64,000 nt of DNA, taken from the NCBI RefSeq assembly GCF_015223195.1, contig NZ_JADFUA010000001.1, positions 496,001 through 560,000 on the forward strand, given 5' to 3'. A model generated the notes under the pieces. The model was not told the DNA's origin and made no database searches. It worked only from the letters and a program-made list of their open reading frames with translations. Position 1 is the first letter of the stretch. Every line of letters begins with the position of its first letter. Origin of the DNA: Chitinilyticum piscinae (GTDB lineage: Bacteria > Pseudomonadota > Gammaproteobacteria > Burkholderiales > Chitinibacteraceae). Shown here piece after piece: positions 8,810 to 17,473 of the stretch. Both the position numbers and the translations under genes were made by a program.

Positions 8810-9226
8810 ATGCGCGAACTCAGCACCAAGCAACTTGCCGACGCCAGCGGCGTGAACGGCGAAACCATCCGCTATTACGAACGCATCGGCCTGTTGCCCG
8901 AACCGCCACGCACCGGGAATGGCTATCGCCGCTACGGCCAGGATGCGGTGACGCGGCTGGGCTTCATCCGCCGTGCGCGCGAGCTGGGGTTTGCGCTGGA
9001 CGACATCCGCAGCCTGCTGGAACTGGCCGCGCACCCGGATGCGCCCTGCCGTGATGCCGATGCACTGGTGCAGCGCCAGCTGGCCGCCGTCGAAGCGCGC
9101 ATCCGCGACCTGCAGGCCTTGCAGGCGGCATTGCAGAGCCTGGCTGGCTGCAACAGCACGGCAGCGGCACATTGCCGGCTGCTGGAAGCACTCGATCAGC
9201 GCGACTGCCCCGATTGCCGGCACTAA
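8810..9226 (+). CDS. MerR family metal-responsive regulator (CadR/PbrR type)
   Basis: The 138-residue protein has the MerR winged-helix (LADASGVNGETIRYYERIGLL) at residues 9-29, a dimerisation helix, and cysteines C80, C114 and C122 at positions like those that bind Cd or Pb in CadR/PbrR proteins, plus a C-terminal CPDCRH tail (C133, C136). It is divergent from a CDF exporter and the gap carries the matching dyad operator. The ATG at 8810 is chosen because homologues start with this helix. The exact metal cannot be read from sequence. Confidence 0.9.
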   Translation: MRELSTKQLADASGVNGETIRYYERIGLLPEPPRTGNGYRRYGQDAVTRLGFIRRARELGFALDDIRSLLELAAHPDAPCRDADALVQRQLAAVEARIRDLQALQAALQSLAGCNSTAAAHCRLLEALDQRDCPDCRH

Positions 9227-9227
9227 G

Positions 9228-9689
9228 CTATGGCGTGATGGTCAGCGTCACATAGTCGCGGTAATTGCCGGGCGAGGCCTCCGTCTGGTTGCCATAGACT
9301 CTGGCCCAAAAGTTGACCCGGCCCTGGCCGCCGTTGCTGGCAATCTGCGTGTAGGCGGCATTCGGTTCCAGCTCGCCGAATACCCGGGTGCAGGCCGCAT
9401 CCAGAAACAGCTGGTAACGCAGCCGGTCATTGTTGTTGTCGTTTTTCAAGGCACGGTTATCGACGCTGCCGGTTGTCTGCGACGGCCCTGCCGTCACCCT
9501 CGCGGTGGTGACTTCGGTACAGCGCACGAACATGGAAAACTGCTTGACCAGATCGACGGTGGTCGTCTGCGGATCATACAAGCCCATATCGCCATCGGGC
9601 AGCGAGCCGACGCTGCAGCTTGATGCGGCCTGGGCCGCCGCCGTCATGGCCCACAAGCCCAGCACCGCCCAGAATGTCAGTCTGATCAT
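9228..9689 (-). CDS. Spore coat U domain protein, Csu-type pilus tip candidate
   Basis: This 153-residue secreted protein has a signal peptide ending near AAQA and a spore-coat-U (SCPU) beta-sandwich with N-terminal and internal cysteines (SSCSVG, VRCTEV, DAACTRV) and the family C-terminus YRDYVTLTITP. Last in the chaperone-usher operon, its ATG overlaps the usher stop (ATGA) and AGGAGG lies upstream. In archaic Csu systems the last subunit gene (csuE) encodes the adhesive tip, usually with two domains; this one is short, so the tip role is inference. Confidence 0.8.
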   Translation of the reverse strand: MIRLTFWAVLGLWAMTAAAQAASSCSVGSLPDGDMGLYDPQTTTVDLVKQFSMFVRCTEVTTARVTAGPSQTTGSVDNRALKNDNNNDRLRYQLFLDAACTRVFGELEPNAAYTQIASNGGQGRVNFWARVYGNQTEASPGNYRDYVTLTITP

Positions 9690-11971
9690 TGCTCCTCCTG
9701 GCAGTACAGCGTGCCGAGTTCGGTGCTTACCGCGCCATTCGCGGGAATCTGCAATGCTACCCGGCAATCCTCGGCCTGCAGCAGCCCGCTGCCGGCGGGC
9801 AGCTGCTCCGAATAGAAGCGGCCATCCATGGCCGTTGCCACCTCCAGCGCCGTGCCCGCCAGCTGCAGGCGCCGTGATCCCAGCGGGCTGCCATCCGCGC
9901 GCAGAATCTGCCCGCTGACGCCGTGAATGCGCTGCGTGGCAAACCCGATCCGCCGGCCATCGCGCTCGCCACTCAGCAGCGTCTTCTGCAGCCGGTCGAT
10001 GCCGTATTCGATCGGCAGATCGTTCTGCACCACACCAATCTGCTGATAGCTGAAGCTGGGCACATCCGGCAGGAACAGAACCCCTTCCTCATCAGTATGA
10101 CCAATCAGGCTGCCATTCTGCTCGATGCCGACATCGGCCAGCCCATCCAGCCTGACTACGGCAAAGGCATCATCGATCGGCCGGGTCAGGCGTACCGCGC
10201 CATCGGCATACGCCAGCGCCCCCTGCCAGCCCAGCCGCCAGTTCGAATAATCCCCCTGCCGCCCGACACTGCGGTTGCCGCTGAAACTGGCCTGCCCGAA
10301 TGCCAGCTTGCGCTCCAGCCAGGCCATGTAATCCGTCGAGTCGGCCTGCTGCTGCGCGCTCAGGCTGTAACCCCAGCCTTCGCCGGCCGGCGAGCTCTTG
10401 CTCAGCGTGCTGGACAGCAGGGTCTGGTCATTCTGGTATTGCGCGCCGCCATACAGGCTGTGGCCATCGGCAAAATACACCGACAAATTGAGAAAACCGC
10501 TCCAGCTGCGGGTGTTGCCATCGACCAGTCTGGCCTGCGCGCTGAGCGAGGTATTCGGCCACGGTGAAAAGGTGTAACCAAGCAGATAACGGTCGGCATT
10601 ACCCTGCGCGCTGACGCCTTCCTGCCGCCCGTATTCGAGGCTGAGAGTGCCCGGCCCCACCGCGCCGATGCTGGCCCCGAGATTGGCCGACCAGCGCAGC
10701 GGCGTACTCTCGGGCAACAGGGAGGAGCGCTTCCAGTAATACGGGCTTTGCCGCTGCAGATTGGCATAGATGCTGAAGCGCTCGTGGTTGTAGCGGTAAT
10801 TCAGCTGCTGCGCATCGCCATCGGGCTGGTCACGATGCCGCGCCCACGAGCCCACGCCGGACAGTACGCCATACCAGCCCAGCCGCAGGCTGAACAAGGC
10901 ACCATAGCTGTGATCCCCCGCATACCCGCTGGCCTGTGCGCCAACGGTCAGCCAGTCGGTCACGCCATAGCGCTGGTACAGCGAATAGGCCAGCCCGTCG
11001 TACCGGTCAAAGCTGCCATTGACGCGTCCCAGCCCCAGATTGTGGCTGTAGTCGCTAAGGCCGGCACGCAGCAGCGTATCGTCGAAATAGTAGGGAATCG
11101 CATAGCGCTGGGTGCCACCGTAGCGGTCGCGCAGCACAATGTCGACATTCTGCAGCCCGGAAAAATAGCGTAGGTCACTGAATTCATAGATGCCCGGCTG
11201 CAGATCGATGGTCTTGATGCGCTGGCCATTCAGATAGATTTCCGCGGTCGAGGGTTGCGTCACGGCAGCCTGGGACTGGAAGGTCGGCTGGGCTTCGAAG
11301 TCAGGCTGCAATTCGAACGCACTCGCGATCCCGATCCCGGCCAGGGCCTGGGTAAAACCCAGCGCGCCCTGCCGCGGCGAGAGATCACCGGCACTGATGC
11401 GCTGCATCACTTCCGGGCGGACGTAATCCAGCGTGGTGCGCAGTCGCGCCCAGCTGCTGGCGCTGCTGCCGGAGAAATAACTGTGTTCGGAACGGAAGGC
11501 CCAGCCATTCCCCGCCGCGTTGAGCGTCGGCAAGAATTGATAATCAAATCCGTCCGCGCCACTCTGGTGCAGCACCGCGGCGTCATAGCTCAGATAGGCA
11601 CTCCACGGTGCGGCGGATGGCCAGCGCGGTTCGCGCTGCGTCGTCAGGGCAATCTGGTGGACACCGAATTCGTCTGCGCCCGCATCAAGATACAGCGTCA
11701 GCTCGTCGGCCTGCAGGCGGCTGCGTATCCCGTCGAGGGCATCGGCGCGAAAATAGCGGATTCCGTCCTGCTCCTGCGACATACCCTCAGGCGTACTAAT
11801 TCCTGACCTTTTCAATGCTTGCTCTGCAAGCCAATACCCATCCTGATCATACAGCGCATCGACATCACCCTGCGCCACACCATTCACGATCAGGTTCAGA
11901 TACAGCCGCTCGGCAGCCATGGCCGAGCCAAGCCAGCCCGCCAGTAGCAGCGCAATCAGCGTCCTTGGCAT
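9686..11971 (-). CDS. Outer membrane usher, Csu/FimD family
   Basis: A 761-residue outer membrane usher that threads pilus subunits to the surface. After a signal peptide (ending near AMA) come the N-terminal chaperone-binding domain (LNLIVNGVAQGDVDALY), a large beta-barrel with a plug (QPGIYEFSDLRYFSGLQNVDIVLRD is typical around residue 250) and C-terminal domains with a cysteine pair (EDCRVAL, TLYCQ). Its start overlaps the chaperone stop by 16 bp, so the genes are probably co-translated. Confidence 0.92.
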   Translation of the reverse strand: MPRTLIALLLAGWLGSAMAAERLYLNLIVNGVAQGDVDALYDQDGYWLAEQALKRSGISTPEGMSQEQDGIRYFRADALDGIRSRLQADELTLYLDAGADEFGVHQIALTTQREPRWPSAAPWSAYLSYDAAVLHQSGADGFDYQFLPTLNAAGNGWAFRSEHSYFSGSSASSWARLRTTLDYVRPEVMQRISAGDLSPRQGALGFTQALAGIGIASAFELQPDFEAQPTFQSQAAVTQPSTAEIYLNGQRIKTIDLQPGIYEFSDLRYFSGLQNVDIVLRDRYGGTQRYAIPYYFDDTLLRAGLSDYSHNLGLGRVNGSFDRYDGLAYSLYQRYGVTDWLTVGAQASGYAGDHSYGALFSLRLGWYGVLSGVGSWARHRDQPDGDAQQLNYRYNHERFSIYANLQRQSPYYWKRSSLLPESTPLRWSANLGASIGAVGPGTLSLEYGRQEGVSAQGNADRYLLGYTFSPWPNTSLSAQARLVDGNTRSWSGFLNLSVYFADGHSLYGGAQYQNDQTLLSSTLSKSSPAGEGWGYSLSAQQQADSTDYMAWLERKLAFGQASFSGNRSVGRQGDYSNWRLGWQGALAYADGAVRLTRPIDDAFAVVRLDGLADVGIEQNGSLIGHTDEEGVLFLPDVPSFSYQQIGVVQNDLPIEYGIDRLQKTLLSGERDGRRIGFATQRIHGVSGQILRADGSPLGSRRLQLAGTALEVATAMDGRFYSEQLPAGSGLLQAEDCRVALQIPANGAVSTELGTLYCQEEQ

Positions 11972-12681
11972 GCACTGGCCGGAATCAGAAAGGTCTGATC
12001 AAGCACCTGCTGATCGGTTTCCAGCCGGATCCGCTGCGGCAGATCGTCCCGGCAGGCATCCGCCGGCAGCGGCAGCCGGTATTCGCGGCCAGCACCGGGA
12101 TGCAGGTACCAGTGGTCAAACTGGCGGATTTCGGCACCCTGCGTACCGATCAGCAGTCGGTTAAGGCGCTGGGTGGTATTGCCGGCATTCTTCAGGCTAA
12201 ACACCAGCGATCCCTGCTCGATGCGCAACCCACTGCTTTCCAGCCGCGGTGCCGGTTGTTGCGGTCGCAAGAAGACCGGCACGCCGAAGCTGACCACCAT
12301 CGCAACCTGCCCCTCGGCTTCGGCGGCAGCCAGATCGGGCTGCTCGTTGATGTACAGCCGGTAGGCCAGCTCGCGACCATCGGCTGCCTGCTTGCGCCCC
12401 AGTCGGATTACCTGCTTCTGTCCCGGCGGCACGACAAACTGGCGCGGGAAAAACAGCAGCTCATCGGCAACACTGCGGTAATCATCCTCGCCTTGTGCAT
12501 TCTGGGTCCAGCGGCGCAGATCCAGCGCGATCCGCAAGGGTGTATCGGCAGTGTTGCTCACCGTGATCGCCTGCGACCTGTCCCTGGCGGCAAATTCGAT
12601 CCGGATCGGGCTGACGGCAAACTGCCCCGCCAGGGCCGGCCCGCACAGGGTGGCCAGCAATAGGTACAGCAAGGCACGCAT
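11956..12681 (-). CDS. Periplasmic pilus assembly chaperone, Csu type
   Basis: A 241-residue PapD-like chaperone that caps subunits by donor-strand complementation. A signal peptide ends at GPALA, then the mature start GQFAVSPIRIEF matches the archaic class. Two Ig-like domains follow; the RLGRKQ stretch lies where a conserved Arg/Lys pair anchors subunits. The start at 12681 is preceded by AAAGGAGA. The preceding pilin-like gene is separated by a 158-bp gap holding a strong hairpin. Confidence 0.9.
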   Translation of the reverse strand: MRALLYLLLATLCGPALAGQFAVSPIRIEFAARDRSQAITVSNTADTPLRIALDLRRWTQNAQGEDDYRSVADELLFFPRQFVVPPGQKQVIRLGRKQAADGRELAYRLYINEQPDLAAAEAEGQVAMVVSFGVPVFLRPQQPAPRLESSGLRIEQGSLVFSLKNAGNTTQRLNRLLIGTQGAEIRQFDHWYLHPGAGREYRLPLPADACRDDLPQRIRLETDQQVLDQTFLIPASACQGR

Positions 12682-12797
12682 GACAAGTCTCCTTTGCGCA
12701 GCAAGCACGGCGTCCACAGGGCACACCGCGAGCAGCTCTGGTTTCAGCCTACTGGATCAGTCGCCACACGGCCAGCGCCGTGCACGCGGAAATGACA

Positions 12798-12817
12798 AGC
12801 CCGCCGGAAGGCGGGCT
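12798..12817 (-). terminator. Hairpin between pilin-like gene and chaperone gene
   Basis: AGCCCGCC (12798-12805), loop GGAA and GGCGGGCT (12810-12817) form a perfect 8-bp GC-rich stem without a U-run behind it. Placed right after the pilin-like gene, it more likely protects or attenuates the transcript so that subunits exceed usher and chaperone. Confidence 0.5.
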
Positions 12818-12839
12818 GGAATGTGCGGCATAGCGGGGC

Positions 12840-13298
12840 TTACGGCGTCAGCGTCAGCACCACCGTATCGGAATACCCGCTGGCCACGGGCGCCACATCC
12901 AGATCAGCGCCCTTCACCGTGGCGGTCAGCGTCAGTGTTTCCGGAGAAGCAATACCCTGTCCGGTGCCGGTGCTACGCTCCAGCGCCAGCGCATAGGGCA
13001 GCTGGTGTTCGCCTGCCGCCATCTTTTTCTGGCTGGCATCGCCATGCAGGCCGTCATCGGTACTCAGATTGTAGGTAATGCCGTTGCTGCACCAGAACGA
13101 GGTGCTGCCGGTCTTGCTCTGGTCGCCACTGCCCGCCTTCAGGTCGCCCAGATTGATAGTGACATCATTGCCATCAGTGAAGGCACACGTACCCACCACA
13201 TTGGCATTGATGATGACATTCTTGCTGGCGGCCATGGCATGGCCACTGGCAAGCAGGGCAGCAATGGCAAGGGACGGGATGATGAGGGCACGCGACAT
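12840..13298 (-). CDS. Spore coat U domain pilin-like subunit
   Basis: A 152-residue secreted SCPU protein, probably the major subunit of the Csu-like pilus. The signal peptide ends at GHAMA; the mature start ASKNVIINANVVGTCAF is like CsuA/B, and two cysteines (GTCAF and FWCSNG) likely form the disulfide. The C-terminus is SDTVVLTLTP. The ATG at 13298 lies after a weak ribosome site. The flanking hairpin downstream suggests higher expression than the assembly genes. Confidence 0.88.
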   Translation of the reverse strand: MSRALIIPSLAIAALLASGHAMAASKNVIINANVVGTCAFTDGNDVTINLGDLKAGSGDQSKTGSTSFWCSNGITYNLSTDDGLHGDASQKKMAAGEHQLPYALALERSTGTGQGIASPETLTLTATVKGADLDVAPVASGYSDTVVLTLTP

Positions 13299-13446
13299 GG
13301 GCAGTTCTCCGTAGGCATGTGCCTGTGGCACAGCGGATTGATTGGACTGCGCCGTAGTGTAAGTGGCGATGCAGCCGCCGCACTGTGGCAAATGTCAGGC
13401 AGAACCGGTGTAAAAATACCAAGCCGCCGGCATACCGCCGACGGCA

Positions 13447-13899
13447 TCAGGGATCGACGGTGAGGACGACGGTGTCGGAATAGGCGCCGACCGGACGGTT
13501 GGCATAATCAGCCTGCCGAACCGTCGCGGTAAGACGGATATCAATATTGCCACCGTTGCCGAGCCCGGACTGGGGGTCGGCAACCAGCGTATAGGGCAGC
13601 CGACCGCTGCCGTTCTGTTGCGCCATCTGGCGTTGCGTTCCGGCCGGATACAGGCCATCGCTCAGCCGCACCGTAAAACGGGTACCGCTAGTGCAATTGA
13701 CCGGGGCAACCGCGCTGATGCTGCGATCACCACCGTTCAGCGCGCCGAAATCCATCACCAGATGATCCGGTGTCAGGAAGGTACACCCGCCCAGCACCAG
13801 GATGTGCATGTGCAGGCCGGCGGTCGCGGCGGCATGCAGCGGCAAGGCCAGCGAGCCCAGCAGCAGCGCGCTCAGTAGTCGATGTGTACGCGCTGCCAT
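13447..13899 (-). CDS. Spore coat U domain pilus subunit
   Basis: A second SCPU subunit of 150 residues with a signal peptide ending near LHAAA, cysteines in GGCTFL and VNCTSG, and the ending YSDTVVLTVDP, parallel to the neighbouring subunit. Its start overlaps the end of the 88-aa gene by 28 bp. Role as minor subunit or adaptor is inference. Confidence 0.85.
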   Translation of the reverse strand: MAARTHRLLSALLLGSLALPLHAAATAGLHMHILVLGGCTFLTPDHLVMDFGALNGGDRSISAVAPVNCTSGTRFTVRLSDGLYPAGTQRQMAQQNGSGRLPYTLVADPQSGLGNGGNIDIRLTATVRQADYANRPVGAYSDTVVLTVDP

Positions 13900-14138
13900 G
13901 TTTCTTCCGTGCTGGTACTGATCATGACCCAGCCAGCCTGCTGGCGGCAGCTCAGCCAGGCCGCGCTGGGGGTGCGCTGCTGCACGCGCAACACGGCTTC
14001 AGGCTGGGCAGCCTCGTGGAAAAATGCACGCTCGGCCTGCAGCCGGCACTCCGCAACAATGTTGGCCGCCACACGCACCGCCTTGGCCTGCGCGGGCAGG
14101 CTGCAGCTGAACAACAACAGGCAGAAAAGAAAACGCAT
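13872..14138 (-). CDS. Small secreted protein, first gene of the pilus operon
   Basis: An 88-residue protein with a signal peptide ending near PAQA, then a mature part with two cysteines (VAECRLQ, LSCRQQ). The length is well below a full SCPU domain, but the VAANIVAECRL opening resembles the first strands of that fold, so it may be a half-size subunit or a periplasmic helper. Its overlap with the next gene supports expression as part of the operon. Confidence 0.65.
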   Translation of the reverse strand: MRFLFCLLLFSCSLPAQAKAVRVAANIVAECRLQAERAFFHEAAQPEAVLRVQQRTPSAAWLSCRQQAGWVMISTSTEETWQRVHIDY

Positions 14139-14242
14139 GGTACCGGCCGCAACTGGAAAACTGTTGCAGGGCGCGCAAAGGCGTGCACTGCATCATTGAT
14201 CGCTCATGGTAGCAGAACGCCTCTGCCAGCAGCAGTAACAAG

Positions 14243-15724
14243 TCACAGCGGCAATGACTGCCGGTCCGCGTGGGGGGGCTCGCGGGCCAGCCACGCCGCC
14301 AGCAGTTCGGCATAGGGCACTCCGTCGATCATCAGCCCGTCGAGCTGACCGCCGCTGATGCTGGCATCGCGCAAATCGCAATCGTGCAGCCGGGCACCGC
14401 CCAGATCGCAGCGCTCCAGCGTTACCGGCTCGGGATCATTGTTCCAGCCACGAGCGAGATCGTGCAGGTGGGCACCGCCCCAGCTGCCATGGCACAGCTC
14501 CAGCCGCGCCAGGCGCGCATCGCCGATGCAAAGCCCCGTGGCGTTCACATTATGCAGGCGGGCATCGACCAGGCTGGCATTGTTCAGTTGCAGGCCAGGC
14601 AGTGCGCAATTGCTGAAGACCGCATTTTCCAGCCAGCAGTCATGCCAGAGTGCGCCCGACTCGGCGCTACCCCGCTGCACGTTCGCGGCGGCCGTGGGTC
14701 CTCCCAGCGTTTTGCGGAAATAGCGAAAGCCCGCTTCGCAGCCGGTTTCCTCGTAGCCGCAGCGCCGGTAAAACCGGGCATTGTCCTCACTGGCGGCACT
14801 CGTTCCCAGCTCCCATTGCCAAGCCTCTGGTACCGTCTGCTCCAGCAGTGCCAGTGCCGCCAGCCCGATTCCACGGCGCCCCAGAGCCGGATCGACATAC
14901 AGATCATCCATGTAGGCAAGCCCGGCAAAGGGCCCGCTGTAGGCCACACCACCCAGCAGCACGCCGCCGGCTTCGATGCACGAATACTGCGTTGCCCGGA
15001 GCTGATAGCGGATCAGCTCGGGCGAACCACGGCCACCCGTGCCGGCCTCATCGCCATCCAGCGGGTTCCATGGCCCCCAGCGGCGATAGTGATCGGCAAA
15101 CGCGGCCTGCTGGATACCGGCCAGTGCCAGCACATCCGCCTGCCCGGCCGGGCGCAGCTGCAACGGGAAAGCCGTCAGCAGATCCGGACGTGGCAGAATG
15201 AACAGCGCGTAGTCCTCGGCTTCCTGCGGCAGCCTGGCGCGGCCGCGCGGCAGAAAGCCGCAGCGTGCCAGCAAGGCCTGCGAGGCCGGATTGGCATCCA
15301 GTGCAATCGCGGCAATTGCCGCCAGCCCGGGGCAGCGCGCAAACAGTGCGGCACAGGCCGCGCCGGCCGCCTCGCTGGCCAGCCCCTGCCCGCGCCACGC
15401 CGGGGCCAGGGCATAGGTCAGCTCCGGCCAGGGCAAGCCCAGCCCGGGCTTTTCCCAGAGACCGATCCAGCCGATCAGCTCGCCGGTCTGCGTCAGCGTG
15501 ATCGCATAGAACCAGCCACTGAGCGCATCCTGCCAGTCGCCATACCAGCACTGCCAGTCGGCCAGATAGCGCGCCAGCGCAGCACGCGGCATCTGCCAAT
15601 CCGGCAGCAGGGCGTGGATTTCGGGCAGGGAGGTCAGCGCATGCAGCGCGTCGAGGTCGGCGGGGGTAAATCGGCGCAGCGTCAGCCGCGCGGTAGTCAG
15701 ATCCGGAAGCATGATGGGTTCCAT
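14243..15724 (-). CDS. GNAT-GNAT-pentapeptide repeat fusion protein
   Basis: The product (493 residues from the ATG at 15724; a GTG at 15799 or an ATG at 15712 are alternatives) has three parts. Residues 1-180 form a RimJ-like GNAT acetyltransferase (LTLRRFTPADLDALHAL at the start, AWRGQGLASEA as the acetyl-CoA loop). The middle is a second GNAT domain (MDDLYVDPALGRRGIGLAAL). The last ~150 residues look like degenerate pentapeptide repeats, with A-[DNS]-L style units such as NASLVDARLHNV, CDLGGARLHD and CDLRDASISGGQLDG. Substrates cannot be told. Stand-alone gene. Confidence 0.75.
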   Translation of the reverse strand: MEPIMLPDLTTARLTLRRFTPADLDALHALTSLPEIHALLPDWQMPRAALARYLADWQCWYGDWQDALSGWFYAITLTQTGELIGWIGLWEKPGLGLPWPELTYALAPAWRGQGLASEAAGAACAALFARCPGLAAIAAIALDANPASQALLARCGFLPRGRARLPQEAEDYALFILPRPDLLTAFPLQLRPAGQADVLALAGIQQAAFADHYRRWGPWNPLDGDEAGTGGRGSPELIRYQLRATQYSCIEAGGVLLGGVAYSGPFAGLAYMDDLYVDPALGRRGIGLAALALLEQTVPEAWQWELGTSAASEDNARFYRRCGYEETGCEAGFRYFRKTLGGPTAAANVQRGSAESGALWHDCWLENAVFSNCALPGLQLNNASLVDARLHNVNATGLCIGDARLARLELCHGSWGGAHLHDLARGWNNDPEPVTLERCDLGGARLHDCDLRDASISGGQLDGLMIDGVPYAELLAAWLAREPPHADRQSLPL

Positions 15725-15837
15725 GTGGCGGGCGCCGCAGAACGCCTTGTGGGCGCCGAGCAGCGGCAGCCGTTGCGGGCAAGAAAAGGGAATTGTCACG
15801 CCCGGCGACCACGCTGGTTTAACCCTGCTTGCGCAGA

Positions 15838-15853
15838 TGTTTCACGTGGAGCG
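15838..15853. other. parS-like site
   Basis: The 16-mer TGTTTCACGTGGAGCG matches 13 of 16 positions of the ParB binding palindrome TGTTTCACGTGAAACA, with the left half and centre perfect. It lies in the gap between the GNAT fusion and the beta-lactamase gene, and parAB are in the same window. The right half-site is degraded, so binding is uncertain. Confidence 0.4.
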
Positions 15854-16001
15854 ATGGCTGGATATATGTATCGGCAGCCCGTGCTTGCGGATAAAGGCCT
15901 TGCGGGCAATACCCGCAACATTCCGGTCAAGTGGTCGGATTGCACAGCAATTGCCGGCGCAGCGGCGCACAATCGCTGGTTTATGCGACCGGAGCAACGC
16001 G

Positions 16002-16802
16002 ATGAAACACTTCCTGCTGACCTGCAGCCTGCTGCTCGGATTGGCCGGGCTGGGCAATGCCACGCCGTTCCGCGAAGAAGACGCCGTCGCCCGCCTGTTC
16101 CGTGCACAGCAGGTCAATGGCACCCTTGCCGTGTATGACACCCACAGCGGCACCATTGCCGGCTACAACGGGCCACGCGCCGTCGAGCGCTTTGCCCCCG
16201 CCTCCACCTTCAAGATTGCGCACAGCCTGATCGGGCTGGATACCGGCACGGTCAGCAGCGTCGACGAGGTGTTTTTCCACTATGACGGCCAGCCGGCGTA
16301 TCTGGATACCTGGAAGCAGGACATGAATCTGCGCCAGGCCATCGCGGTATCCAACCTGCTCGCCTACCAGCAGCTCGCCCGGCAGATCGGGCTGAAACAG
16401 GAACGTCAGCAGCTGGCACAACTGCAGTACGGCAATGCCAAAACCGGCAAGGATGTCACCACCTTCTGGATCGACAACACGCTGCGCATCAGTGCCATCG
16501 AGCAGACCCAATTCCTGGCACGGCTCGCCACTGGCACCCTGCCCTATCCGGCCGAACAGCAGGCTGCCGTGCGCGACATCGTGAAACTCGACAGCGGCAG
16601 CGGCTGGACACTCTACGGCAAAACCGGCTGGGCCACGGCAAGCAAACCCGGTGTGGGCTGGTTTGTCGGCTGGCTCGAGCGCGAGGGCCACATCTACAGC
16701 TTCGCGCTGAACATGCAGATCGACGACGCCAGCCAGCTGCCGCAACGCGTCACCCTCGCCCGCCAGGCGCTCGCAGCACTCGGGCTGATGACCGAAGACT
16801 GA
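16002..16802 (+). CDS. Class D (OXA-type) beta-lactamase-like protein
   Basis: A 266-residue periplasmic enzyme that would hydrolyse beta-lactams through an acyl-serine, with carbamylated lysine as base. The signal peptide ends near GLGNA. Class D motifs are all present: STFK (S68-K71), SNL (S117-L119, in place of the usual SxV), YGN (Y143-N145), FWID and LRISAIEQ, KTG (K207-G209), and WFVGW near the end. The SxV Val is replaced by Leu. Length and order fit OXA enzymes, and such genes are intrinsic in many environmental betaproteobacteria. A family member with another role cannot be excluded. Confidence 0.88.
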   Translation: MKHFLLTCSLLLGLAGLGNATPFREEDAVARLFRAQQVNGTLAVYDTHSGTIAGYNGPRAVERFAPASTFKIAHSLIGLDTGTVSSVDEVFFHYDGQPAYLDTWKQDMNLRQAIAVSNLLAYQQLARQIGLKQERQQLAQLQYGNAKTGKDVTTFWIDNTLRISAIEQTQFLARLATGTLPYPAEQQAAVRDIVKLDSGSGWTLYGKTGWATASKPGVGWFVGWLEREGHIYSFALNMQIDDASQLPQRVTLARQALAALGLMTED

Positions 16803-16869
16803 AACAGCCAGCCCGGCCTTGGCAGGCAAGGGTATCTTGACATGACCAAGTTACTGCAATGGCTATATC

Positions 16870-16891
16870 AGAGTACCCACCAGGGTACTCT
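16870..16891. terminator. Bidirectional hairpin between beta-lactamase and small ORF
   Basis: AGAGTACCC (16870-16878), loop ACCA and GGGTACTCT (16883-16891) form a perfect 9-bp stem between two convergent genes. There is no clear T-run on either side. Confidence 0.5.
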
Positions 16892-16895
16892 GCTG

Positions 16896-17147
16896 TCAGC
16901 GGCGCACCGGTCCCCATGAATGCAGCTGCCCGCCGAATTCGCAGTAGCTGGGCAGCTGCACCTGCACGATGGTCATGCCAGCCAGCTTGAATTCCGGCAA
17001 CTGGCCGGTCAGCCGCGTCTGCAGGTCATCGACCACATGCCCCAGCTGGGTACACTCGCACTGGCCCAGATAAACCACCTCGGGCAGGCAACCATGCACT
17101 TCCAGAAACGCGGCACGTTTGCAGATGATGTCGTTGATCAGGTTCAT
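16896..17147 (-). CDS. Small protein of unknown function
   Basis: An 83-residue ORF starting at ATG 17147, with GGAG about 9 bases upstream and converging on the beta-lactamase gene. It has five cysteines (ICKRAA, HGCLPE, GQCECTQ, SYCEF) and no signal peptide. The amphipathic mix and its length suggest a cytosolic metal- or nucleotide-binding protein, but I recognise no family. It is short, so a non-coding explanation is possible. Confidence 0.5.
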   Translation of the reverse strand: MNLINDIICKRAAFLEVHGCLPEVVYLGQCECTQLGHVVDDLQTRLTGQLPEFKLAGMTIVQVQLPSYCEFGGQLHSWGPVRR

Positions 17148-17473
17148 GAATCCGCTCCACGGAAACGACGCGGACAGTCTGTACCTGCCTGATTCCACAG
17201 CAAAAAGCGGGCGATATACGGTGTGATTCTGTTGTGAAAATGATGCGCTGCATCAACAGCGGGCTCACGGCTAGGCACCCAGGGCAGCCCTGACAATTCC
17301 TCATCAGAGAGGCCATCGATTGCAACACAAAGGGAATTGCCTATCCCGGCCATTCTGACTCCGGATGGTTTCGGAAAAGGCCGAAGTAGCACTGCGTGTT
17401 GTGCATACGAACGACAGCGTCAGGCACAGAAACATTAAATCCGTTGCACTTGGATCTTGAGACCGCCCTGTAT
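17148..17473. other. 326-bp stretch without recognised gene
   Basis: The gap between the small ORF start and the queC stop shows no ORF with credible start and composition on either strand. It probably carries the promoter of the small minus-strand gene. Nothing else recognised. Confidence 0.5.

Noticed and set aside
14270-16138. Long plus-strand frame opposite the GNAT fusion
   Set aside because: The minus strand encodes clear acetyltransferase motifs. The opposite frame has no recognisable motif.
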